From: Coriolopsis trogii
Taxonomy: Eukaryota > Basidiomycota > Agaricomycetes > Polyporales > Polyporaceae
Reading direction: 5' to 3'
NCBI GenBank assembly: GCA_020543525.1
Contig: JAHYIO010000003.1
Location: 1,116,001-1,180,000 of the forward strand
DNA: 64,000 nucleotides
Of the stretch, positions 9,974 through 21,280 are shown piece after piece (positions within the stretch are counted from its first letter, which is position 1; the number at the start of each line of letters is the position of its first letter). A model generated the notes under the pieces. It saw nothing but the letters and a program-made list of their open reading frames with translations, did not search any database and was not told the DNA's origin. A program made the translations under genes and the position numbers.

Positions 9974-12133
9974 TCAGTTTGTAGAAGTGTAGACGCCCGC
10001 ATAGTTCTCCATAATGTACGCAATGAACCTGCCCCACTGCCGTTCCAGGATACCGAATGCACGCTTCTTTTCCTGATCATCCAAACTCGAGAACTGATGA
10101 TGTGCGAGAGTTCAGGAGATGCAGTACAGGCAGTCGAGGAACATAGGTTGCTTACGCGAATGCTGTCCCACACGAACTCATGGAGCGTACCGAGCCCGTT
10201 GACTTCACTTGCAACGAAAACCTGCAGGGGGGGCGCACTGAGCGAAAGTAAGGTTGAAAGATACGATACGGCTCACTTGGAAAAAGTCGTATGTGAGACC
10301 CATGTTGCCGAAGGCAGAAGGGTCATCCGAGCATAGCGCGACATGCACGCCGTGATTCAGGATGGCTGGAAGTGGATGCATGGGCATGGATCCTGTAAGG
10401 CGCTGCAGAGAATGAATATCACATCGAGGCGCCTGAGGCTTCCTGACGTACCAGTATTTCGTTCCTATGCCATCAGTCAGATGTCATCACTTCCATTAAT
10501 GAGAAAGATTGAACGGACGAGATAGGGCACATTTCAAGGCAGATGCCCTTCTCGCGGCATGTTTCCATCAGGTGTGGATGCTTGAATATCGAGAACCTAT
10601 CCAAACCTCAACGGGGCCATGATATGACGGGCAACAATATGAAACCTTACCCATGCCCAATGCGCTTGGTTCCGAGCAAGATCGCGTCGTATAAGTTTGT
10701 GTCCGCCATCGACCCGTCGCCCAGCGTTTCGCCAGCATGGAAGATGAATGGTATATCCACACCCAACTCCTTCTGTTTCTTTAGGAATCTCTGAAAGGGC
10801 TCGATAAACGTGATGAGAGGCTTGAGCGTGTCCTCGTGCCCGACGAGATCGAAGCCCGCGACGAGATGGGGGAACTCCTGCTTGAGAGTCAGGCAATCCT
10901 CCAAGTACCATTCGAGCTCTTCAATGGTCAGCTCGCGCATAGTGGAGTAGATGATCTTCGCTCCAATAAAATCATCTCCCCGGCCCTGAGTCGCGAGCGA
11001 AGTTTTGACCTCATTGACTACGCGATCGAATATCTGGAACCAAACACGATGGGGAACATTCTCCTCTCCATCAGCACCAACCATGTGTCTGAAGAAGGCC
11101 GGTTACTAGGAAGGTAGTGAACGGAGAACACGAACGTACTTGAAGTAGAAGAGAATGCGCGGCTCTACGTACGAGATGCCGTCCTCGACGGATGACAACA
11201 AGAACTCGCGCACGTATTCCGTCCAAACCGGTTGGAAGCGAATGAGACCCTGCATGCACATTCTTCCAATGAGAGACAGTAGAGGACGAGCGGCTGCCTC
11301 ACTCACGTTGCTGACCATAAATGTGCTCGAAAATTTCTCCCATATCTATGGCGGACATCCGACATTGTGTCAGTGATTGGGGATAGTGCGGGGGCTATAC
11401 GCCCAAATACCTTCACGGTAGTATTGTGTGTTCCGTACGCTTCTGAAGGATTGATCATCAGGCTGCCGATGACCCAGCGATCGAAGCCTTCAGGTCCGCC
11501 CAAGGCTTCGCTGAAGTCCTCCCGAGCCTTTCTGATGTGCACCCACGTATTCGGGGAGTAATCAGGATCTGTGAGGCTAGTTTGCTGAGTCCATTGCGCT
11601 TGTGGGATACCACGGAATTGAGGCAAGACCGTCTTCACATTTTCGGAGGTCAATAACGTGGATGTTCGGACGTGCATAGCGGGTTCCTTGAGGGCAAGTC
11701 GAAGCAATACATCGGCTCGCACAGTGGCGTCGAGGTGGGCATGGAGTAGGCCTCCCTTCGGCATCTGCATTGTATTGGTACAAAGGTGAGGACACCTGTC
11801 AGGCAACGCACCTTGCTCAAGATCTCAAAGATTTTCGTATTCCCGATAGTTTCGCGAGCTATACTCCGATGGTCGAGAACGTGTGCGAGAACGACGCTGA
11901 TACGACTCACCAGTGAGGAAAGCCATGCCAGGAAACATCTGCTGAGGGCCATTGATGGCTCTCAACTCGTTCTGAGGACCCCAAATGGCATCCGCTTCCG
12001 TACTCCGTATAGCTCGCAAGACATCATCGGCTTTGCGTTCGTCGGAAGAGAGAGCAATGGAGACGACGGAGTCTGGCCTGAGGGCGCGGTCCTTGGCAAT
12101 GAGCTCATTGCGTTGCTTCAAGTATTCCTCCAT
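9974..12133 (-). CDS. ADGF/ADA2-type adenosine deaminase, copy 2
   Basis: This has the same architecture as copy 1. It starts MEEYLKQRNELIAKDRALRP, then MPKGGLLHAHLDAT (zinc-binding His-x-His), a conserved SSVEDGISYVEPRILFYFK, and MVGADGEENVPHRVW. The long exon contains IPFIFHAGETLGDG with the catalytic Glu. LLGTKRIGHG follows, then CPISNEIL with its NEIL part on a 13-base microexon at 10452-10464, and ALCSDDPSAFGNMGL. The last exon reads FSSLDDQEKKRAFG, then ERQWGRFIAYIMEN, and stops at 9974-9976. All metal and catalytic motifs are intact, so it should be active on adenosine-like substrates (inferred from the family). No secretion signal is visible. Protein divergence from copy 1 is considerable, so the duplication is not recent. 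The two genes may differ in expression or substrate. Confidence 0.9.
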
Positions 12134-12452
12134 GACGGGTGCAGGGACGAGAAGTGCACGGTTCAGGGAGAGGGCCAGGAATAGTGGGCCACTGGCCTCA
12201 GATTCAGGTCAGCGCGCCCAAACACGTTGCCCTCAGCGTGGTCGATCCGCGATGCGCCGTTGCCGTGTATATAAGCAGACACATGGTCATGTATGTGGCA
12301 CAAGGAGGCATAGTCGCGCAAATAGCGCTCGACGACGTCGTGCATCGTGTGCAGGCTGCTTTGCTCGACGCGTTCAGTAGGCGCTCGTGCTGGACCGCGT
12401 TGTTGACGCGCCAAACAACTTGGCGCGCGGAACTCTTCTCGCGACCTCCACC
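12134..12452. other. divergent promoter region, ADGF copy 2 / Csm1-like gene
   Basis: About 320 bases between two outward-facing start codons. A TATA-like TATATAA lies near 12269. No gene is supported. Confidence 0.45.
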
Positions 12453-14364
12453 ATGTCCGACGAGATCTCAGATGACGACTTTGGTATGTTCCTTCTCGTG
12501 TCTCGGACTGATCAGGGAACGTCTGAATGTGGATTAAGTCGCGCCTACGGCTAGACAACAACTACGGCCCTACCACCCCCGCGCCCCCCAAGAAGGCCCG
12601 TCAACGTGCGGGTAGTGGCAAACCAGTCGCGGGTCCTTCCACAAAGCCTGCGTCCAAGACGACCGCTGCGAAGAAACCGGCCAACAGGGCGGTATCCGTC
12701 ATTGAGCTCGGAGACGACGATGAAGATGTGGCTGTGGTTGAGCCGTCGAGGAAGCGCAAGGCGACCGAGGAGGAGGGTGAAGCTGCAGCACAACCGAAGG
12801 GCGTCACGAAGAAAGCACCGACTGTGCCTGTATCCAACGCGAACGGTGTCACTAAGGCCGCAGCTGGAAAGGGGAAGGCTAAGGCTAACCCACCGGCGAA
12901 GGTGAACGGCAGCTCGGGAGACGCTATGGACATCGACAAGGACAATGCGATCGCCGCGGCAGAGGACGAGCCTTCCGAACCTCCAGCCCCTCGTGCAGCA
13001 CGAGGCATCACGAAACCGTTGAAGGCGAAGAATGGTATCACACCAGCTGCTGCAGCTCGTCACGCGAAGACGGAGGAGAGGATGGCGCGCGAGATTGAAC
13101 ACTTGCGCGCACAGCTAGAGCGGTCGCGAGAATCTGCTACGGAGGTGTGTGCACGTCTCTCATGTACGAAGCTCTCCGCGTATCTCTCTCCCGGACATGT
13201 CCTATGCGCGAGCCTGGACTGTCTTCTTGATTTCCAAATGTTTCATCTGCGAGCGTCGCTCATACGTCTGCAGGTCGCAGCGCAAAGAGACAAACTAGCA
13301 GCACAGCTCGAAGACGTTTTCCACATCCGTAACACGGAACCAGAACGGTCGCTCTCGGAATACAAGGCGCATTTCGAGGAAAGCATGAAGCGTGAGCCTT
13401 CGAACATTCTCCCTTACACTTTAACGTGCTTTCTAACCAATGGACAGGCAAGGAGAGTTTGATTCAAGAGCTAACCGAGCGGCTCGCAAAACTCCAGTCA
13501 CCGTCAAAATCGGAACAGTCGTATACCCTGCACTTCCTAACTCGCGAGGCGGCGGACGAGGAGCAGCGCGCATTGCAGAACGAGATTAGCCGTCTCAAAG
13601 AGGCCATCAAGGAACGAGACGCGGTCGTTCGTGGCAAGGACCAGCAGATCACCTCACTACGAGATGAAAGTGAGTAAGAACACTGTATAAGCCTCCACGT
13701 CTCTTGACGATTATGCATTTTCCGACAGTCGCTACCGTGAAGAAGGATCTCGATTTGGAGATACAACGTTCGAAATCTCTCGCAGCTCGCGCGCCAGGAT
13801 CCGCTGCAGCAGGGCCGTCTCGACCAACACCCTTGGAGGTCAAGAATGCGCCCGTGATCAGATTGTACGAAGACATGACGAACGTACTCGTCACGTCTGT
13901 GAAGTACGAGCGGTCTCCCGAGTGGCCAGAGCTTGAAGAGGAGTCCATTTCGTGTGTCTACACACACAATAGCGGCGATCAGACGTTCTGTAGGTGTCCT
14001 ACCGCAGCACTTGTGCTCATGTCTTTTTGCTCACCCGCATACTGGCGTGCCCGCAGCGCTCAACTTTGTGCTCCGTAACAGCTACAGCAGGCCAGATGAC
14101 TACCCGCCAGACAAGCCGCTCACGAAGGAGCAGCTTGTGATGAAAGTCAAGTATATGCCAAGAGATCTTGAGCACGAGTCACCCGAAATCGTCGAAGGCC
14201 TGGGATTCTTCAAGGAGCCTTTCATGTTCGCCAAGGAGCAAATGACTGTCTTCCTGAAGAGTTTGACCGATGCCATCACCTCCCTGTTCGACGACGGGGA
14301 CGATGACGATAACGACGACGGCCAGGAAAGAGGGAACCAGACTGAGATCATCATGGTCGAGTAA
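12453..14364 (+). CDS. CSM1: Csm1/Pcs1-like chromosome segregation protein
   Basis: Six or seven exons. The first is short (MSDEISDDDF), then a long disordered, Lys/Ala-rich exon with PKKARQRAG and SRKRKATEE nuclear-localisation-like clusters. Coiled-coil exons follow (ERMAREIEHLRAQLERSRE; LIQELTERLAKLQ; EQRALQNEISRLKEAIKERD). The C-terminal globular part reads VIRLYEDMTNVLVTSVKYE, then SCVYTHNSGDQTF and ALNFVLRNSY, ending with KVKYMPRDLE and FFKEPFMFAKEQMTVFLKSL. The coiled coil followed by this alpha/beta domain is the layout of Csm1/Pcs1, a kinetochore clamp subunit (monopolin in yeast meiosis, anti-merotelic factor in fission yeast). It ends in an acidic run of Asp. The family call rests on the C-terminal domain. 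The gene converges on the asparaginase gene with a gap of only 144 bases. Confidence 0.75.
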
Positions 14365-14508
14365 CGTGGTGGCTATCTTCTTGGCTATGATTCGTCTACG
14401 CCTTTCTCGAGGCGTATGGTGCATTAGGACTACATGTTACTATTCGAAGGACACTCATGCTTGTTGTAGCTTATCATTCCTGCTCGGCATCGCTGTACAA
14501 GGGAGCGC

Positions 14509-17015
14509 TCAGATACCTGTATTCCTTACATCGGCCCCTGCTTTTTTCCAGATATTGATGAGGCGTTCATCTCGCGCATGCGTCGCCTTCTTCACGGCAA
14601 GCGCTACGAATCCACCCTCTATATCCGACCCTCCCAGATTCGCACCGGTCTTCACGAGGAGGTCCACCATGTCCTCGTGGCCCTGTCGCGCGGCGTAGTA
14701 CAGAGAAGTGTGGCCCAAGCCGTCACGTACGTGGACGAGTGCGCCCGCCTCGAGCAGCATGTTCGCAGCCCTGAGAGATCCATTGATGGCCGCGGTGTGC
14801 AGCGGGGAACGACCAGACGCGGGGTCGAGGCAGTTCGCGAGCCCACCGCCGACAGTGACCCCGGCGCCGTCGCTCCCACCTCCAGACTCGGCTGCGAGAC
14901 AGAACGCGACCCCGTCCGTGTCGTCGCGGGCGGCGGCGAGGTGGATGAGGAACGGGAAGAGCGCGCTCTCCGTAGACGCTGCCTCGGCCGCCGTCCAGCT
15001 CCAGGGGGCGGTCGCCTTGTCCGCGTCGTCGTTGCGCGCGTCCGAGCCGTCGACTAGGATGCGGGGCGTGCGGGTGGAGGAGAAAGTGGTGGAGGTGAGG
15101 CGGACGACCTGGGAGAGGACGCCCTGGATGTTGTCGAGGCTTTGTCCGATCGAGGTCGGCTGGCTGAGCGCCGCGGGGATTTTGCTTTCTGGGAGCGTCA
15201 GCTCACCGCGGAGGGGCGTGCCTATGAGCGAGCGGACTTGGGAGACCGACAGCTCGGGCTTGGATAGAAGGTAACTGAGCTTGGTTAGCGCGCACTGGAG
15301 TGAAAGATGATGGTTAGCTACGCATGCACATTGATCCTGCCATCGGAACAAGATGGTATGTACCTCAGGCGTCATGTCGCCTCCCGGAACGACGCCGGCT
15401 TGTAGGAGACTGCGTCCGGCCTCGTATGCGTCCGAGACGGATCCTTTGGTACATTGAGTGATCGCGACGATGACAACACCACTGTCGCATGCCTCTTTGA
15501 GAGCTTCGACGAGATCCGCACGTTGCGGTGCGTTTCCCGCGCCAAATGTTTCCAGTACGACACCCCGAGTCGGAGCCATGACAAACGCACGTATGGTCGC
15601 GCCGGTGATACCGGGGAAGAGACGCAAGGTAGCTATGGATGATGAGAGTCAACGGCGGTGCCTGGCGGTCATGACGATAATGATACTCACCAACGTGAGG
15701 ACTCATCACTACAAGAATTGTGTGTTAGGAGAGAGAACCGGGAGGAAGATGATGCTTAGCGTACATTTGTGCGAGCGGAATCGCCTCAAGTTTGTTTGAC
15801 GCATGACGTCCTGCCAATTGACAACGATATCTATGCCGACTGGAGACGGTCGTGAGTCCTCAGAATGGTACAAAAGGAGTGGGGCAATATCAGCTCACCA
15901 TTCACGAGTGGAGGGAAGTTTGGGCTGTTGAACGCATTCAAGTCGTACGAAGATATCTTGGAGACTCGATTGCCACGGAAGAGAGTATGATTGAAAAACA
16001 AGCAGCATTCTAGAGTCAGTTCAGTATAACTGCAAACGTAGAACGCATGTGCCGTATGAGAGGACACGCACCTGGTATCAGATAATGACCGGCAATGACC
16101 AACGCCCCAAGCAAATTGTCGACAGCATCATTGCGTAGCTGAGACATTGGTATCTGAGCACCTGTCACGATCTAAAGAGATGTTCAGCGATGTGCATGCA
16201 CTGTGAAGCTCACGAGCATAGGCTCTATACATACCACGGTCTTGCCCAAGTCTTCTAGCATAAAGCTGAGCGCCGAAGACGTATACGACATGGTGTCCGT
16301 GCCATGTAATATCACGAAGCCATCAAAATTAGAGTAGTTGAGCTCTATGTCTGTAGCGATTCTGATCCAGTCTGTACTATGGCATTCCTGACAGTTGAAC
16401 ATGCTATGGTAAGACTGACTTCAGATATTTCCTACCTTGTATTTCTATATTGCTGCTGTCTAGTAGTGGGTGCCACTATTGGAAGTCATTGAGAGCACGC
16501 AACTTCCACGTCTAGTAACGAACCTCGAGGACTGCGTAGCGGATGCGCTTGCGATTGCCGCCAGGACCACTACTTCTCGGCGTCACGAGAGTGGGTAAAT
16601 GAGCCTCATAGAGGTCTTCCGAGATCTTTTTGCACACAGGTTGTCGAGGTAAAACCTGTTCAGCGGTTGGAGCGAGATGCTCCGGAATACCAATGGGACG
16701 TGATGATCGGACAGGAAGGGTAAGGGACGGGTACGGCGACTCGCGTTCTCCGCCGCGATGCGGAGATGGCTCGCGGCTGCCAAACGTGGTTCCGGTTGGA
16801 CTACCCTTGCTCCATCTCCTGTAACCTTCGAGCGATGCAGAATGCGAAAACAGAGACTCTTCAAGAGGGTCGTGGAACCGATGCTGGCTGTGTAGGGTCT
16901 CTGTTAGGAAGTATGGCTCGGGCACATACCCCTTGTGGCTGAATATCATGTTGATGGTCCCTCCGGTGTTCAGAATCAAGACCTTGGATTCTTCGGATGA
17001 CATAGACACGTCCAT
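14509..17015 (-). CDS. type I L-asparaginase with C-terminal ankyrin repeats
   Basis: The enzyme hydrolyses L-asparagine to aspartate and ammonia. From the start at 17015 the chain reads SKVLILNTGGTINMIF, the first catalytic motif with the nucleophilic Thr. A later exon has FVILHGTDTMSYTSSAL, the second motif. It continues through TGAQIPMSQL, FNHTLFRGNRVSK and RLFPGITGATIRAF to VVIVAITQCTKGSV. The C-terminal 150 residues contain ankyrin-type repeats, SGRSPLHTAAINGSLRAANM and LGHTSLYYAARQGHEDMVDL, as in animal and fungal cytosolic 60-kDa asparaginases. No signal peptide is seen, so it is probably cytosolic. An insert of about 90 residues rich in Ser/Pro separates the first motif from the next conserved block. 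Some middle splice junctions, around 16390-16460, could not be settled by eye. It shares a 224-base divergent promoter with tryptophan synthase. Confidence 0.9.
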
Positions 17016-17239
17016 GGCTAGAAGTCACGATGCAGGCGGTGCGCGGGGATGAGGCGAGGTGGTGGTTGAGACGGAACTCTAATGACTCGCCCGGCGGTAA
17101 GGGTCGGGTAGATTAGATTAGCGCAAGGCAAACTCGATCGGTTGTGAGATCTAGCCGAGCTTACAAGCTCCTCAGTCCCATAAAATGACTTGCTCATCCC
17201 ACTCACCTCTCTCATTCTTCCCCTCTCCTATCGTCCGCC

Positions 17240-19900
17240 ATGGAGGCCCTCAAAAAGGTATTCGAAGTTAAAAACGTGACAGTGAGTACGCACATCGTAC
17301 AGCCACCACAATGCACTGATCCTGCTCTAGACAAGTCCCGCCCTGGTCACCTTCTTGACTGCGGGATACCCCAGGGTCGAGGACTCCGTGCCCATCATGC
17401 TCTCCATGCAGGAGGGAGGAGCGGACATCATAGAACTTGGTGTGCCGTTCTCCGATCCTATAGCAGATGGCCCAACAATTCAGGAGACCAATGTCGTACG
17501 TCTAATCTCTTGGCGTGTTTGGTATCTACGTTCAAGCCTCGTATGCCCACACAGATTGCTTTGAACAACGGCGTGGACTACGTACAGTGCCTTGGAATGG
17601 TCAGGGAGGCGCGTAGTAAAGGACTCACTGTTCCCGTCCTGCTCATGGGTGAGTCATATTGGCGTTTGCGTGACCGCGATCTGGCACCCTTACAGGGAAA
17701 CGATCGGCGTCAGGTTACTACAACCCGATTCTTGCATACGGCGAAGACAAGGCCATACAAGATGCGGCAATCGCAGGTGCCAATGGATACATCGTCGTCG
17801 ACCTTCCGCCCGAGGAAGCTGTACAATTTCGGGACAAGTGCCGAACGGCCAAGTGAGTTTGATTATATTGTGAGCCTCGCGGACCCATAGGCTCACATCG
17901 AGTCCAGCCTGTCATATGTTCCTTTGATCGCCCCCTCTACCTCCCTGTCGCGTATAGAGTTCCTCGCCTCGATCGCGGACACGTTCATCTACGTCGTATC
18001 AAAGGTCTGTCGCTCGTATGGAGCATACCCGTATTCTCGCAGGCTGACCTCGTGCCACGTCTAGATGGGTACCACAGGTTCCTCTGTCACGGGACAGATG
18101 AACGCCGCGTTACCAGATCTAATCTCGCGCGTCCGAGACTACACCGATGCACCGCTCGCCGTCGGCTTCGGTGTAGCAACACGCGCACACTTTGACCTTG
18201 TGGCCGATGCAGGAGCAGATGGTGTTGTCATCGGCAGCAGACTGGTCCAAGTCATCAAGAACGCACCCGAAGGACAGCGTGCCGAGGCGGTCGAGAACTA
18301 CTGCAAGGAGATCAGTCTGAAGGGCCAACCACCTAGGAGACCGTCCGCTTCGCATCGCCCGTCGTCGACGCGCTCCCGCCCCAGTGTAAAGTCGACCGCC
18401 TCAACGGACTCTGCCCATGTGAACATACTCCCGCACCGATTCGGCCAGTTCGGTGGTCAATATGTACCGGAGGCGCTCTGGGACTGCTTGATTGAGCTCG
18501 AGGAGGCCCACAACGCAGCCATGAAGGACCCCGAGTTCCTCAAGGAATGGGAGGGACTGTATGGGTACATGAACAGACCTTCAAATCTCTATAAAGCAGA
18601 GAAGCTCACCGAGCATGCTGGTGGCGCTACTATCTGGCTCAAGCGTGAAGATCTGTTAGTACTCCCACGTACGACACTGCTCTCACGACCTGACTGCTGT
18701 GGTTTTGCAGGAACCATACAGGCTCTCACAAGATCAACAACGCTATCGGTCAGGTATGTGACCTTTAGGAAGTCCGTCTGCCTTGCGAAGTCACTTAGCA
18801 TATGGACAGATCCTTCTCGCGAAACGGATAGGCAAGACTCGCATCATCGCCGAGACCGGAGCGGGCCAGCACGGTGTCGCAACTGCGACAGCATGTGCCC
18901 GCTTCGGCCTCAAGTGCATCATCTACATGGGCGCCGAGGACGTGCGGCGCCAGGCCCTCAACGTCTTCCGCATCCGCATGCTCGGCGCCGAGGTCATCCC
19001 CGTCCACTCCGGCTCGTGCACGCTCAAGGACGCGGTGAACGAGGCCCTGCGCGACTGGGTGACGAACCTCTCGGACACGCACTACCTCATCGGCTCCGCG
19101 ATCGGGCCGCACCCGTTCCCGACCATCGTGCGCGACTTCCAGCGGGTGATCGGGAAGGAGATCAAGGCGCAGCTGCACGAGCAGGTCGGGAAGCTCCCCG
19201 ACGCGGTCGTCGCCTGCGTCGGCGGGGGCAGCAACGCCATTGGCACGTTCTACGACTTCATCCCGGACAAGAGCGTGCGCCTGGTCGGCGTCGAGGCTGG
19301 CGGTGAGGGCCTCGCCGGGGACAAGCACAGCGCGACGCTCAGCAAGGGACACGCCGGGGTCTTCCATGGCGTGCGGACGTACGTCCTCCAGTCCGCGACG
19401 GGTCAGATCGTCGAGACGCACTCGATCAGCGCCGGCTTGGACTACCCTGGGGTCGGCCCCGAGCACGCCTGGCTCAAGGACTCGGGCCGTGCGGAGTACA
19501 CGGTGGCCACTGACGAGGAGGCCCTGCGTGGGTTCCGGATGCTCACCCAGCTCGAGGGCATCATCCCTGGTGCGTTCTCCTTTCTGGTGTCTTCTCCAGC
19601 ATCTTCCGACGATGACTCTCTTTCAGCTTTGGAGTCATCGCACGCCATCTGGGGCGGGGTCGAGCTCGCCAAGACGCTCCCGAAGGACGCGAACGTCGTC
19701 ATCGTGCGTGTCCTCCTCCCTTGTTCTGAACACGTTGCAGTGAATGGCGGATGTGACTGACCCCTCTTTGCGCTCCGCAGTGCCTGTCGGGTCGGGGCGA
19801 CAAAGACGTGGAACAGATCTCGCAGCTCCTCCCCGGCAAGTGGGAGGAAAAGCTCGGGTGGTACATCTCCTCGACCCCAGGAGAGGAGACTAAGCAGTAA
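17240..19900 (+). CDS. TRP5: bifunctional tryptophan synthase (alpha-beta fusion)
   Basis: This catalyses the last two steps of tryptophan synthesis: indole-3-glycerol phosphate to indole, then indole plus serine to tryptophan. The alpha domain comes first: [22 protein letters not shown], then [20 protein letters not shown] with the catalytic Glu and Asp, and [16 protein letters not shown] Ser/Arg-rich linker ([15 protein letters not shown]) leads to the beta domain: [28 protein letters not shown] with the PLP lysine, [27 protein letters not shown] for the PLP phosphate, and [10 protein letters not shown]. Total length is about 700 residues, usual for the fungal fusion enzyme. Several exons are short at the alpha end, while the beta domain is one long exon plus two. 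The stop is at 19898-19900. In the mushroom Coprinopsis the gene is named trp1. Confidence 0.96.
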
Positions 19901-20832
19901 GTGAGGCGCGTACATTGTTGCTCGCGATGAAAGCGAGGAGACAAAGAGAGACATATGTATGAGCAGGACGACGTGTAAAAGAAAAACGGTAGATTTGGGG
20001 CTCGGCTCCGCAGTGTATTCCAAAGGAGGCAAACAATGCTAGCTCTTGGTTAGCTGGATGAGGAGAGACATGGGAGTGCGAAGCAGCACTCTCGGTCTCG
20101 TATTTGAATCCCTTGCGAGCACGGGGGAACAATAGCGTTTGTGCAACGTCCAGTGACCGCCGCCGCCAGTCGGGCATCAGAAAGACTCCCAAGGCCTCCG
20201 CACGGCGCAAATGACCTTCTCTGCGCGCGACCATGATGATCATGATCCCAAGCTTCAACCGGGAGGCGTCGGCACGATATGTAGGAGGAGCAGGATGGGT
20301 GTGCCCACCACGGAGTTGCCCAAAAGGTCGAACAATAAGCTTTTTGGCCCCCCGGCCTGATCCGCCGTCTCGACTCTATCCTGAAAGGGCTCTTTGGAAA
20401 CGGATCGAGATAGGGGGTGTGAGGAGCTGGAGCGCTAGCTGTTCCCCGACTTTGCACTTGCCATATGCTGGTATATGCTGCCCGCTACTCCGGACCAGTC
20501 CATGTAGGAGCGCAAAGATCGCGGGTTACGAATCTCTCTTTTGAGACGTCGATCCCCAGAGTTCCTGATGCGCTAACGGCTGGAAAGGGGGGGCTGCCCG
20601 GAAATGGAAATTGTGTGAGACCTTCCGACGACGTATATAATGGCGGGTGGGGGAGTTGGAGGGCGGCATCCACTCCCGCACGGATCTCCCGACGATACGT
20701 CGACATCCTCCCTAACCTACCTCTCCTCCTCTCCCCGTCTTCCCTTTGTCATCCCGCCAACACGCAAACCGCTTGTGGCACCCCCTCACGCTACAGTCGG
20801 ACCTATACGCGTCTTGCTTTCGCTCTTGAAAC
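19901..20832. other. intergenic stretch with a TATA-like box
   Basis: About 930 bases without a supported gene. It holds the 3' flank of tryptophan synthase and the promoter of the small protein gene at 20833. Confidence 0.5.
20634..20640 (+). promoter_or_regulatory. TATA-like box
   Basis: The sequence TATATAA lies about 195 bases upstream of the ATG at 20833. The distance allows for a 5' UTR or leader intron. Assignment to that gene is inferred. Confidence 0.4.
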
Positions 20833-21280
20833 ATGGATACGAGCATCTTAACCGCGGACGTGGACACCTTGCCGCCATATGCGCACACCGCCAGCGGCGC
20901 AGCGGGGGAAGATTTCTTGTGAGTTCCCGTCGTCGTCGTGTCTGTGCTGGTGCGGTCACTGAACCACTCCGTCCCGACAGCCGTCGTAACCCGCGGGTGA
21001 TGTTTGTCCACATGTCTCCAATACGATCAACACACCTAACGTGAGTGTCAACCCCCGCGTACGACAGTGTGGACTGTGATAGGAACTCACCTTGCACTCC
21101 CTGTTGCGATTTAGCTACAACTGGTGGAACGTGTCCGTGTCTGCCCGCCGAAGGATGGCGAACGAGCCCCCGACGGTCGACGGCATGCCCGCGTCATACG
21201 CCCCGGACCAGCGGGCGTACTGGAAGGAGGTGATCGCGAGCACGTCCGCGTTGGCAGCTCGCAGCCGGAACATACGGTGA
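20833..21280 (+). CDS. small uncharacterised protein (about 103 residues)
   Basis: Three exons with clean GTGAGT donors and consistent phases. Exon 1 encodes MDTSILTADVDTLPPYAHTA and ends GEDF. Exon 2 continues FRRNPRVMFVHMSPIRSTHL. Exon 3 gives TYNWWNVSVSARRRMANEPP and ends AARSRNIR, with the stop at 21278-21280. The frame is kept across both introns, which supports a real gene. I recognise no domain. There is no signal peptide or membrane segment. The centre is basic and contains an aromatic NWW motif followed by ARRR, while the N-terminus is acidic. It could be a lineage-specific small protein; no function is offered. Confidence 0.55.

Noticed and set aside
12527..13462. Continuous 311-codon reading of the Csm1 gene through its introns
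   Set aside because: The reading crosses clear GTGTGT...AG and GTGAGC...AG introns; the coiled-coil heptads are restored only when these are removed.
18795..19466. Minus-strand open frame of 223 codons
   Set aside because: It is a shadow of the GC-rich tryptophan synthase beta exon, with Arg/Val/Asp-biased translation.
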